Assembly: GCA_023150875.1 (NCBI GenBank)
Contig: JAKLKC010000019.1
Span: forward strand, 1 to 64,000
Origin: Myxococcota bacterium
Lineage (GTDB): Bacteria > Myxococcota_A > UBA796 > UBA9615 > JAKLKC01
Direction: 5' to 3'
DNA: 64,000 nt
Under the pieces are notes generated by a model. It saw only the letters and a list, made by a program, of their open reading frames with translations, ran no database searches and was not told where the DNA came from. Of the stretch, positions 25,776 to 36,376 are shown piece after piece. Position 1 is the first letter of the stretch. The number at the start of each line of letters is the position of its first letter. Position numbers and translations under genes: made by a program.

Positions 25776-26252
25776 ATGCCCCGTCCCCCGCGCCGCGCCC
25801 TCCTCGCCTGCTCCGCCCTCGCCCTCGCCGCCGCCTGCCAGTCCGATGCGGCGGGGGACGACGACTCCGCCGCTCCCCCCGAGGCCGAGGCCCCCGAGCT
25901 GTCGGGCCTGGCGCTCTCGCCGGAGACCGGGACCTTCGGGTCCGGGTGCAAGCTGATCGTCGCCTTCGACGTCCACGACGCCCAAGGCGACCTCCACGGG
26001 GGGAGCGTGAGCTTCTCGTTCCAGGGGAGCGGGATCGGCGGCACCGCGGACTTCAGCGGCGCCCTGGACGAGCAGGAGGACGCCGTGGACGCCAGCCTCC
26101 GCTACGGCTTCGACGTCGGCGACGGGGCGGACCTCCCCGCCGGGAAGGACTACGACGACCTGGCGATCGTCCTGGTGGACGCCGCCGGCAACGCCAGCGG
26201 GGAGCTGCGCTCGGGGGCGTTCACCACCCCCGACACCTCCTGCGCCATGTGA
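25776..26252 (+). CDS. Small lipoprotein with Asp-triplet linker
   Basis: 158 residues. Signal ending in lipobox LALAAAC, directly followed by an acidic linker (GDDDSAAPPEAEAP), then a beta-rich domain resembling an Ig or Reeler-like sandwich (KLIVAFDVHDAQGDL, VSFSFQG, DLAIVLVDAAGN). One Cys pair, in FGSGCKLI and DTSCAM, could form a disulfide. Function unknown; probably lipid-anchored outside the cytoplasm. Confidence 0.75.
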   Translation: MPRPPRRALLACSALALAAACQSDAAGDDDSAAPPEAEAPELSGLALSPETGTFGSGCKLIVAFDVHDAQGDLHGGSVSFSFQGSGIGGTADFSGALDEQEDAVDASLRYGFDVGDGADLPAGKDYDDLAIVLVDAAGNASGELRSGAFTTPDTSCAM

Positions 26253-26261
26253 GGCCCCGCC

Positions 26262-26483
26262 ATGCCGACCTTCGAGATCGCCGGGTTCGACGTCGTCCCC
26301 GTCGCCGCCGGAGTCGTGGCCCTCCTCGCCGTCGCCTGGCTGGTCCGGGCCCTCAAGAAGGAGAAGCAGCCGGACTTCGTGGTCCCGATGCGCTGCCCCG
26401 ACTGCGGCTGGAGGGGGCAGCGGAGCAAGTACAACCGCGCCTGCCCCTCCTGCGCGCGGCCCTCCCTCAAGCCGGCGGGGTGA
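26262..26483 (+). CDS. Small membrane-anchored zinc-ribbon protein
   Basis: 73 residues: an N-terminal transmembrane segment (about 10-29), then a basic stretch ALKKEK and a C-terminal zinc-ribbon with CPDC and CPSC. Starts ten bases after the lipoprotein gene. It overlaps the converging lipB gene by 17 bases at its 3' end. Function unknown. Confidence 0.75.
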   Translation: MPTFEIAGFDVVPVAAGVVALLAVAWLVRALKKEKQPDFVVPMRCPDCGWRGQRSKYNRACPSCARPSLKPAG

Positions 26484-27152
26484 TCCGCGGGGCGGGGCGC
26501 CCCCCCAGCGCCTCCGCCACCCGGACCGCCATCTCCTCCGCCGCCTCGGCGGGGCTCGGGGAGGCGCCGGTGAGGGAGCGCAGCGAAGCCACCCCGGCGT
26601 CCCGGATCCCGCACGGGACGATGGGAGCGAAGTCCCCGGGGTCGTTGGAGAGGTTCAGGGCGAAGCCGTGCAGGCTGACGAAGCGGCGGAAGTGGACCCC
26701 CACGGCGCCGCACTTCACCCCGCCCACCCAGGCGCCGGGGTGCCCGGCCCGCCTCCCCGCTTCCAAACCCCGGGCGGCGAGGAAGCCGATCATCGCCTCC
26801 TCCAGCGCCCCCACGAAGCCCGGCACGTCCAGGCCGAAGGTCCCGAGGCGCGCGATGGGGTAGCCGACGAGCTGCCCCGGGCCGTGGAAGGTCGCGTCCC
26901 CTCCCCTCTCGACGCGCCGCACCGCCGTCCCCCGCGCCTCCAGGTCCGCCTCGGGCACCAGGAGGCTCCCCGGGTCGGCCCGGCGCCCCAGGGTGACGAC
27001 GGGATCGTGCTCGCACAGCAGCAGCACGTCCTCGTCCCCTCCCCCGAGGAGGCGGTCCCGGGCCTGGACCTGGAGCCCCCAGACCTCGTCGTAGGGCCGC
27101 CGCCCCAGCCAGGCCCAACGCAGGACGGGCGGCTCGCCGCGCCGGCCCGCGG

Positions 27153-27156
<4 letters not shown>
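26467..27156 (-). CDS. lipB: Octanoyl-[acyl-carrier-protein] transferase LipB
   Basis: 229 residues. LipB moves octanoyl groups from acyl carrier protein to lipoyl domains in the first step of lipoate biosynthesis, in the cytoplasm. Seen: the substrate-binding RGGDATFHGPGQLVGYP motif (about 79-95), the catalytic Lys in VGGVKCGAVGV and catalytic Cys in PIVPCGI, with HGFALNLS between. A TTG start at 27156 overlaps the dnaE stop (TTGA), so lipB is coupled to the replicative polymerase gene. No lipA is visible in the window. Confidence 0.92.
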
Positions 27157-30659
<3,503 letters not shown>

Positions 30660-30789
30660 GCCGGGATCCGGGGTCGGGGGCGTGGTGGTGGCGGGGGGAG
30701 CGGGGATTCTCGGGCCCCCACCGGGGGGTGTCAAACGGGGCGGCGGGGGCCCGGGAAGGGGGAGAGGGAGTGGGGAGCCCCCAACGACC

Positions 30790-30818
30790 TTGCCCCCGGA
30801 TGTGGAGTGCCCCATACT
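30790..30818 (+). promoter_or_regulatory. Promoter of DUF433/DUF5615 toxin-antitoxin pair
   Basis: TTGCCC (30790-30795), 17-bp spacer, CATACT (30813-30818). An inverted repeat GAGTGC/GCACTC (30805-30830) overlaps the -10 and could be an operator for autorepression. AGGAGG (30833-30838) follows, six bases before the GTG at 30845. Confidence 0.45.
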
Positions 30819-30844
30819 CAACGTGCACTCATAGGAGGTGTCGA

Positions 30845-31354
30845 GTGGGCAAGCCCGCGACCAAGCGACAGAACTTCGACGTCACGCCGGAGCAGGAGGC
30901 CGAGATCGGCTGGCTCCGGGAGGCGCTGGGCGCCCCCACCGCCAAGGACACCCTCCTGCGCGCCGTCCGGATCGCGTCGATCCTCGCCCGGGAGGCGCGG
31001 TCGGGAAGGGTGCTGATGCTCGGGGGTGCCACCGGTCCCGCCGAGCGCCTGATCGTCCCCGAGCTCGAGCACCCCGCGGCGGGGGAGTGGAAGTACCTCG
31101 TCCAGAGAGAGCACCCCTGGCGGCGGCAGATGAGCGTGAAGGGGCGGCGGCTCCTGGCGGCCACCGTGTGGCGGGACATGGTCGCCAACTCCCAGGCTCC
31201 CGCCGAAGCGGCGGAGGAGTGGGGGATCCCGGTCGAGGCGGTCCTGGAGGCGGTCCGGTGGTGCGAGGCCAACCGGGGGCTCCTGGACCTGGAGGCGCAG
31301 GAGGAGCGCAGGCGCCTCGCCGCGACCGGGACATCCGTTGCGGCTGCTGGTTGA
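30845..31354 (+). CDS. DUF433-type antitoxin
   Basis: 169 residues from GTG 30845, with a perfect AGGAGG six bases upstream. The N-terminal part looks like a short DNA-binding region; the C-terminal part (about 100-150) has the helix-turn-helix layout of DUF433 proteins: RRLLAATVWRDMV, then SQAPAEAAEEWGIPVEAVLEA. DUF433 proteins are usual partners of DUF5615 PIN-like toxins, and one is encoded next, overlapping by 17 bases. Likely binds its own promoter (inverted repeat at 30805-30830). The pairing is the main evidence. Confidence 0.75.
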   Translation: MGKPATKRQNFDVTPEQEAEIGWLREALGAPTAKDTLLRAVRIASILAREARSGRVLMLGGATGPAERLIVPELEHPAAGEWKYLVQREHPWRRQMSVKGRRLLAATVWRDMVANSQAPAEAAEEWGIPVEAVLEAVRWCEANRGLLDLEAQEERRRLAATGTSVAAAG

Positions 31355-31688
31355 CGAGGACTCCCAGGCCCGGACCCTGGTGGCTCGACTCCGCGCGGCC
31401 GGTCACGACGTGGAGACCGCCGAGACGGCAGGGCTGAACTCCCTCGCGGACGAGGAAGTGCTCCGGCGCGCCACGGCGGAGGGCCGCGTCCTGCTCACGC
31501 GGAACTGCGGGGACTTCCGGACCCTCCACGCCCTGATGCACGAGCACGCGGGCATCGTCGCCGTCTACCAGGACGCGGACCCGGCGAAGAACATGAGCTA
31601 CGCCGAGATCGTGGCGGCGATCGGAGGTGTCGAGGCCTCGCTCCCCGGCCTGGCGGGTGAGTTCGTGGTGCTGAACGCCTGGAAGTGA
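31338..31688 (+). CDS. DUF5615-type PIN-like toxin
   Basis: 116 residues from a TTG at 31338 that overlaps the antitoxin. The sequence begins RLLVDEDSQARTLVARLRAAGHDV, has the acidic ADEEVLRRA segment and the LLTRNCGDF motif, all typical of DUF5615 proteins, whose fold is PIN-like with an Asp-based metal site (predicted RNase). Length is normal. Confidence 0.85.
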   Translation: MRLLVDEDSQARTLVARLRAAGHDVETAETAGLNSLADEEVLRRATAEGRVLLTRNCGDFRTLHALMHEHAGIVAVYQDADPAKNMSYAEIVAAIGGVEASLPGLAGEFVVLNAWK

Positions 31689-31890
31689 CGGGGCCACGGG
31701 CGGGGTGCGCGAGTTTGCACGAGGAGGTCATCGGGGCCTGCAGACCCTCTCCGGTTCATGCCGCGCCCGACCATTCGGCGGCCACGGCCGCTCTCGGCCG
31801 GCGCCGCGGAACGCGACGCGGCCCTTGCATCGCGGCGGAGGAAGTGCGATCCCGACGGGGCGCCGCGCCTCCCCCCGGTCCGAGGTCCCC

Positions 31891-32103
31891 ATGAGCACGA
31901 ACCTCCCCGCCCGCCGCCTCACCCGCTCCGAGAACGACAGGATGATCGCCGGCGTCTGCGGCGGGATCGCCCGGTGGCGGGGCTGGGACCCGACGCTGGT
32001 GCGGGTGCTGTGGGTGCTGGCGGCGATCTTCTCCGTCGCGTTCCCGGGCCTGCTGGTCTACCTGATCCTGTGGGCCGTGATGCCCCGAGAGCCCGGCACC
32101 TGA
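31891..32103 (+). CDS. PspC-domain membrane protein
   Basis: 70 residues: RLTRSENDRMIAGVCGGIARW is the PspC signature, followed by one hydrophobic segment (about 40-62). PspC proteins sense or respond to envelope stress. GAGGT five bases before the ATG. It is likely cotranscribed with the two amidohydrolases, 17 bases downstream. Confidence 0.88.
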   Translation: MSTNLPARRLTRSENDRMIAGVCGGIARWRGWDPTLVRVLWVLAAIFSVAFPGLLVYLILWAVMPREPGT

Positions 32104-32120
32104 AGGTTCCCCGGCCACCC

Positions 32121-33611
32121 ATGCGCAGAGACCTCGCCCTCGCACTCCTCCTGTCCCTCACCCTGTCCCCGGGCGCTCCGCCCGCGGCGGCGAAGGACGC
32201 CCCTCCCCCCGAGCCTCCCCGGGGCGCCGACCTGCTCCGGGAGCTGGAGGCCGCGGGGCGGCTCTCCGTCGAGCCCCCGCCCGCCACCGCCGGTCCCCCG
32301 GTGGTGCTCCGGGGGGGCACGGTGATGACCGCCGGCGGCGAGACCTTCTCGCCGGGCTACGTCGTGTTGGCGGACGGGCGCGTGGCGGCGGTGGGGCCGG
32401 GGGAGCCGGGGACGGTCCCCGAGGGCGCCGTGGTGCTGGACGTGACGGGCAGGCACGTCACCCCGGGCCTCATCGACACCCACAGCCACCTGGGCGTCTA
32501 TCCCGCCCCCGACGCCCGCGCCCACTCCGACGGCAACGAGGCCACGGCTCCCACGACCCCGGGGGTCTGGGCGGAGCACTCCTTCTGGCCCGAGGACCCC
32601 CAGATCGACCTGGCCCTCGCGGGCGGCGTCACCACCCTCCAGGCCCTGCCGGGCTCGGCGAACCTGGTGGGAGGCCGCGGCGCCGTGGTCCACCTCGTGC
32701 CCGCCCGGGGGAGCCGGGCGATGCTGCTCCCCGGCGCCCCCGGCACCCTGAAGATGGCCTGCGGCGAGAACCCCAAGCGGGTGTACGGCACGCGGCAGCA
32801 GGCGCCGTCGACGCGGATGGGCAACCTGCGGGCCCTGCGGCAGGCCCTCCTGGCCGCGAAGCACTACGAGGAGACCTGGGACGCCTGGTCGCGGAAGAAG
32901 GCGAAGCACGAGAGGGACGAGGCGGGCAAGAAGTCCAAGAAGGGCAAGGGAGGGGAAGGCGGGCCGGAGCCCTTCCCGGAGCCGGCGCCGGAGCGGGACC
33001 TGGACAAGGAGACCCTGGCAGCCCTGCTGCGGGGGGACCTGCTGGCCCAGGTCCACTGCTACCGGGCCGACGACATGCTGGCCTTCCTCCAGGTGGCGGA
33101 CGAGCTCGGCTTCCGGGTGCGCTCCTTCCACCACGCCCTGGAGGCGTACAAGGTCCGGGACGTCCTGGCGGCCAGGGGAGTGGGGGTGTCCACCTGGGCG
33201 GACTGGTGGGGCTTCAAGCTGGAGGCCCGGGACGGGATCCCCGAGAACCTCGCCCTGGTGGCCGAGGCGGGGGGCCGGGCCATCGTCCACTCCGACTCCC
33301 CGACGGGGATCCAGCGGCTGAACCAGGAGGCCGCCAAGGGGCTCGCCGCGGGGCGCCGGGCGGGGATCCGCCTCACCGAGGACGACGCCCTGCGCTGGAT
33401 CACCGCCAACCCCGCGTGGGCGCTGGGGATCGACCACCTCGTCGGCGCCCTGCGCCCCGGCCTCCGGGCCGACGTGGTGGTGTGGGACGGCTCCCCCTTC
33501 AGCGTCTACACCCGGGCGGAGAAGGTCTTCGTCGACGGGGTCCTGCGCCACGACGCCGGGAGTCCCGGGATCGGTTCGGACGCCCTGCGGGGCCTGGAGG
33601 TCGAGCCATGA
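32121..33611 (+). CDS. Secreted amidohydrolase with intact metal ligands
   Basis: 496 residues, signal peptide (about 1-24). Amidohydrolase superfamily: composite beta-sandwich (VVLRGGTVMTAGG), then the TIM barrel with HxH in GLIDTHSHLG (about 116-125), a His in AQVHCYRADD, a His pair in RSFHHALEAY and the Asp in IVHSDSPTG, so a complete metal site. A lysine-rich loop (KKSKKGKGG) is inserted before the third strand. Probably an imidazolonepropionase-like or peptidase-type hydrolase in the periplasm; substrate unknown. Its stop overlaps the next gene by four bases (ATGA). Confidence 0.88.
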   Translation: MRRDLALALLLSLTLSPGAPPAAAKDAPPPEPPRGADLLRELEAAGRLSVEPPPATAGPPVVLRGGTVMTAGGETFSPGYVVLADGRVAAVGPGEPGTVPEGAVVLDVTGRHVTPGLIDTHSHLGVYPAPDARAHSDGNEATAPTTPGVWAEHSFWPEDPQIDLALAGGVTTLQALPGSANLVGGRGAVVHLVPARGSRAMLLPGAPGTLKMACGENPKRVYGTRQQAPSTRMGNLRALRQALLAAKHYEETWDAWSRKKAKHERDEAGKKSKKGKGGEGGPEPFPEPAPERDLDKETLAALLRGDLLAQVHCYRADDMLAFLQVADELGFRVRSFHHALEAYKVRDVLAARGVGVSTWADWWGFKLEARDGIPENLALVAEAGGRAIVHSDSPTGIQRLNQEAAKGLAAGRRAGIRLTEDDALRWITANPAWALGIDHLVGALRPGLRADVVVWDGSPFSVYTRAEKVFVDGVLRHDAGSPGIGSDALRGLEVEP

Positions 33612-34984
33612 GCGCCGCCGTCCCCTCCCCCGCCCTCGCCCTCCGGAGGGCGGCGGTCCTGGCGGTGGCCGTGGGCCTCGCTTCCCCCTCCCAGGCCGCC
33701 GCGGACACCCCGCCGGGCACCGCCGTGGTGGCGCCGGATCGGGCGCCCTGCCGCGTGTTCGAGGGGGGGCGCGTCCACCTGCCCGAGGGCCCCCGGGAGG
33801 GGGTCACGGTGGTGGTGGACGGGGCCCGCATCGCCGCCGTGGGCGAGGCGATCCCGGGCCTGTCGCCGCCGGACCGCGGGGCCGGCACGGTGACATTCCG
33901 CGGGCGCGCCTGCGGGTGGGAGGACGCCCGGGGCCGGGAGCTGACCCCAGGCCTCGTGGACGCCGCCGCCCCTCTGGGCCTAGTGGAGGTGGCGATGGAG
34001 GGGGACACCGACGACACCGACCCGGGGGGCGACCCGGTGAGGGCGTCGTTCCGGGTGTGGGACGCATACGATCCCCGCTCCACGCCCGTCCCCGTCGCCC
34101 GGGCGGCGGGGCTGACCGGGGCGATGGTGGCGCCCTCCGGGGGACTGGTCTCGGGCCAGTCGGCCTGGGTGAGCCTCGGGGGGGCCACCCAGGAGACCGC
34201 GGTGGTGAAGGGGCCGGCGGCGGTCCACGCATCCCTCGCCGCGCTCCCGTCCCGGGCCGAGGCCATCGGCCGGCTGCGGGAGCTGCTGGAAGACGCCCGG
34301 GCCTTCGACCGGGACCGCGCCGCGTGGTCCCGCAACCAGAGCCGCCCCTTCGCGGCGGAGAGGCTGGACCTGGAGGCTCTGGTGAGGGTGGTCCGGGGGG
34401 AGATCCCCCTGGTGGTGGCCGCCGACGGCGCGGCCGACGTCGAGGCGGCGGTGCGCCTGGCCCGGGAACAGGGGGTCCGGCTGGTGGTTGCCGGGGGCGC
34501 CGAGGCGTGGCTGGTGGCGGACCTGCTGCGGGAGGCGGGCGTACCGGTGATCGTCGATCCCCTGCGCTACGGACCCGGGAGCTTCGACCAGCTCCGGGCG
34601 CGGCGGGACAACGCCGCCCTCCTCCACCGGGCGGGGGTCGCCGTGGCGATCTCCACCTTCAGCGGCTACAACGCCCGTACCCTGCCCCAGGTGGCGGGGA
34701 ACGCGGTCCGGGAGGGCCTCCCCCACGCCGCGGCCCTCGCCGCGGTCACCGAGGTCCCCGCGAGGGTCTTCGGCGTCCCCGACCGGGGCCGGATCGCCCC
34801 CGGCGCCGTGGCGGACCTGGTGGTGTGGAGCGGCGACCCCTTCGAGCTGGACACCGCCGTCGTGCGCGTCCTCGTCGGCGGGCGCGAGGTCTCCACCCGC
34901 AGCCGCCAGACGGCGCTGCTGGAGGCGTACCGGGAGGTCCCGGGGGCGGCGGCGCCGCGGGAGGCGGGGGCGACCGCTCCGTGA
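33608..34984 (+). CDS. Amidohydrolase-like protein lacking metal ligands
   Basis: 458 residues, signal peptide. Same overall order as the preceding protein: N-terminal beta-sandwich, barrel, and C-terminal VADLVVWSGDPFEL. But the metal-binding residues are replaced: HxH is AAA in GLVDAAAPLG, the barrel histidine is absent in VVAADGAADVE, the His pair is absent in VVAGGAEAWL, and the Asp position reads ISTFSGYN. It is likely a non-catalytic paralogue that pairs with the upstream enzyme (overlap ATGA, equal stoichiometry plausible). That it forms a heteromer is inference. Confidence 0.85.
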   Translation: MSAAVPSPALALRRAAVLAVAVGLASPSQAAADTPPGTAVVAPDRAPCRVFEGGRVHLPEGPREGVTVVVDGARIAAVGEAIPGLSPPDRGAGTVTFRGRACGWEDARGRELTPGLVDAAAPLGLVEVAMEGDTDDTDPGGDPVRASFRVWDAYDPRSTPVPVARAAGLTGAMVAPSGGLVSGQSAWVSLGGATQETAVVKGPAAVHASLAALPSRAEAIGRLRELLEDARAFDRDRAAWSRNQSRPFAAERLDLEALVRVVRGEIPLVVAADGAADVEAAVRLAREQGVRLVVAGGAEAWLVADLLREAGVPVIVDPLRYGPGSFDQLRARRDNAALLHRAGVAVAISTFSGYNARTLPQVAGNAVREGLPHAAALAAVTEVPARVFGVPDRGRIAPGAVADLVVWSGDPFELDTAVVRVLVGGREVSTRSRQTALLEAYREVPGAAAPREAGATAP

Positions 34985-35023
34985 CGGTCGTGTTACGATG
35001 CCGCCACTCCGAGGGGCATCGCG

Positions 35024-36295
35024 ATGCGGCATCCACGAACCTCCTGGTCCTGGCTGATGGTGGTCTTCCTGGCGTGGGGCTGCGCCGACGCCGGGGCCGG
35101 CGACGACGACGCGGCCTCGGAGGACGACGACTCTACGGCCGACGACGACGCCGGGACCGACGACGACACGACGTTTCCGGACGACGACGCCGGGACCCCC
35201 GACGACGACGCGACCGACGACGACTCGTCCTCCCCGGACGACGACACCGGCGCGCCCGACGACGACACCGGGACCCCAGACGACGACACCGGGACCCCCG
35301 ACGACGACACCGGGACCCCAGACGACGACACCGGGACCCCAGACGACGACACCGGCGCGCCCGACGACGACGCGACGCCTCCGGACGACGACACCGGCGC
35401 GCCCGACGACGACTCGTCACCCCCCGACGACGACACCACGCCGCCTCCCCCGCCGGAGGTGGTTCGCTTCGCGGCCCTCGGGGACACCGGCGAGGGGAAC
35501 ACGGACCAGTATCTCGTCTCCGAGGTGATGAAGTCGGTGTGCGACACCCGGGGATGCGACTTCGTGCTGCTGCTCGGGGACAACATCTACGACTCCGGCG
35601 TCGACTCCCCGACCGACCCCGACTGGGACTCCCTGTTCGAGCTCCCCTACGCCGCCTTCGACATCCCCTTCTACCCCGTGCTGGGCAACCACGACTACGG
35701 CGGCGAGGGGATCGGCTGGGAGCTGTGGAAGGGGCAGTACGAGGTCGACCACACCGACTACAGCCCCATCTGGACGATGCCGGACATCTACCACACGTTC
35801 ACCGCGGGGCCGGCGGCCTTCTTCGCCCTGGACACCACCCAGGCCTTCTGGTGGCTCGCCGAAGGGCAGAAGTCCGACGTCCAGTCCTGGATCTCCGCGT
35901 CCACGGCGACCTGGAAGTTCGCCTTCGGCCACCACCCCTACCTGTCCAACGGCCCCCACGGCGACGCGGGGAACTACGAGGGGCTGTGGTTTCTCCCCAT
36001 CGTCAACGGCGAGGGGGTACAGGACCTGCTGGACGACGTCGTGTGCGGGCAGGTGGACCTGTACCTGTGCGGCCACGACCACTCCCGGCAGTTCCTGACC
36101 GAGACCTGCGACGACACGATGCTGATCGTCTCCGGCGCGGGGGCGAAGAACACCGACCTGGAGGGGAGCCACGCCGTGGAGTTCGAGTCGGAGGTGGAGG
36201 GCTTCTTCTGGTTCGAGGTGGTGGGGAACGAGATGACCATCGCCACCTACGACAAGAACGGGCTCCTGGAGTACGAGGGGCTCCGCACCAAGTAG
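35024..36295 (+). CDS. Purple acid phosphatase-like metallophosphoesterase lipoprotein
   Basis: 423 residues. Lipoprotein signal ending FLAWGC; then about 120 residues of acidic linker built of DDD triplets, including six near-exact DDDTGTP/DDDTGAP units; then a calcineurin-like phosphoesterase: ALGDTGEG, LLLGDNIYDSG, PVLGNHDYGG, FAFGHHPYLSNG, LYLCGHDHSRQ, i.e. the full set of metal ligands. Closest in layout to the tartrate-resistant or purple acid phosphatases. Likely a surface phosphatase at the head of a run of four surface protein genes. A TACGAT hexamer sits 24 bases upstream of the ATG. Confidence 0.9.
   Translation: MRHPRTSWSWLMVVFLAWGCADAGAGDDDAASEDDDSTADDDAGTDDDTTFPDDDAGTPDDDATDDDSSSPDDDTGAPDDDTGTPDDDTGTPDDDTGTPDDDTGTPDDDTGAPDDDATPPDDDTGAPDDDSSPPDDDTTPPPPPEVVRFAALGDTGEGNTDQYLVSEVMKSVCDTRGCDFVLLLGDNIYDSGVDSPTDPDWDSLFELPYAAFDIPFYPVLGNHDYGGEGIGWELWKGQYEVDHTDYSPIWTMPDIYHTFTAGPAAFFALDTTQAFWWLAEGQKSDVQSWISASTATWKFAFGHHPYLSNGPHGDAGNYEGLWFLPIVNGEGVQDLLDDVVCGQVDLYLCGHDHSRQFLTETCDDTMLIVSGAGAKNTDLEGSHAVEFESEVEGFFWFEVVGNEMTIATYDKNGLLEYEGLRTK
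35232..35420 (+). repeat. 21-bp coding repeats (DDDTGxP)
   Basis: Tandem 21-bp units encoding DDDTG(T/A)P within the phosphatase linker; unit core GACGACGACACCGG. Likely prone to length change between strains. Confidence 0.85.
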
Positions 36296-36376
36296 GTCCG
36301 AGGACCGGGGGCCGCGGTCCGCGGGGCCTAACCCTCCGGGCGCCCGTGGGGTCCCCCGGGGGCGCATGGAGGGGCG

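Noticed and set aside
36296-36376. GC-rich inverted sequence between the phosphatase and MopE genes as terminator
   Set aside because: Short stem only and no T tract; the gap is small and the genes may be cotranscribed.
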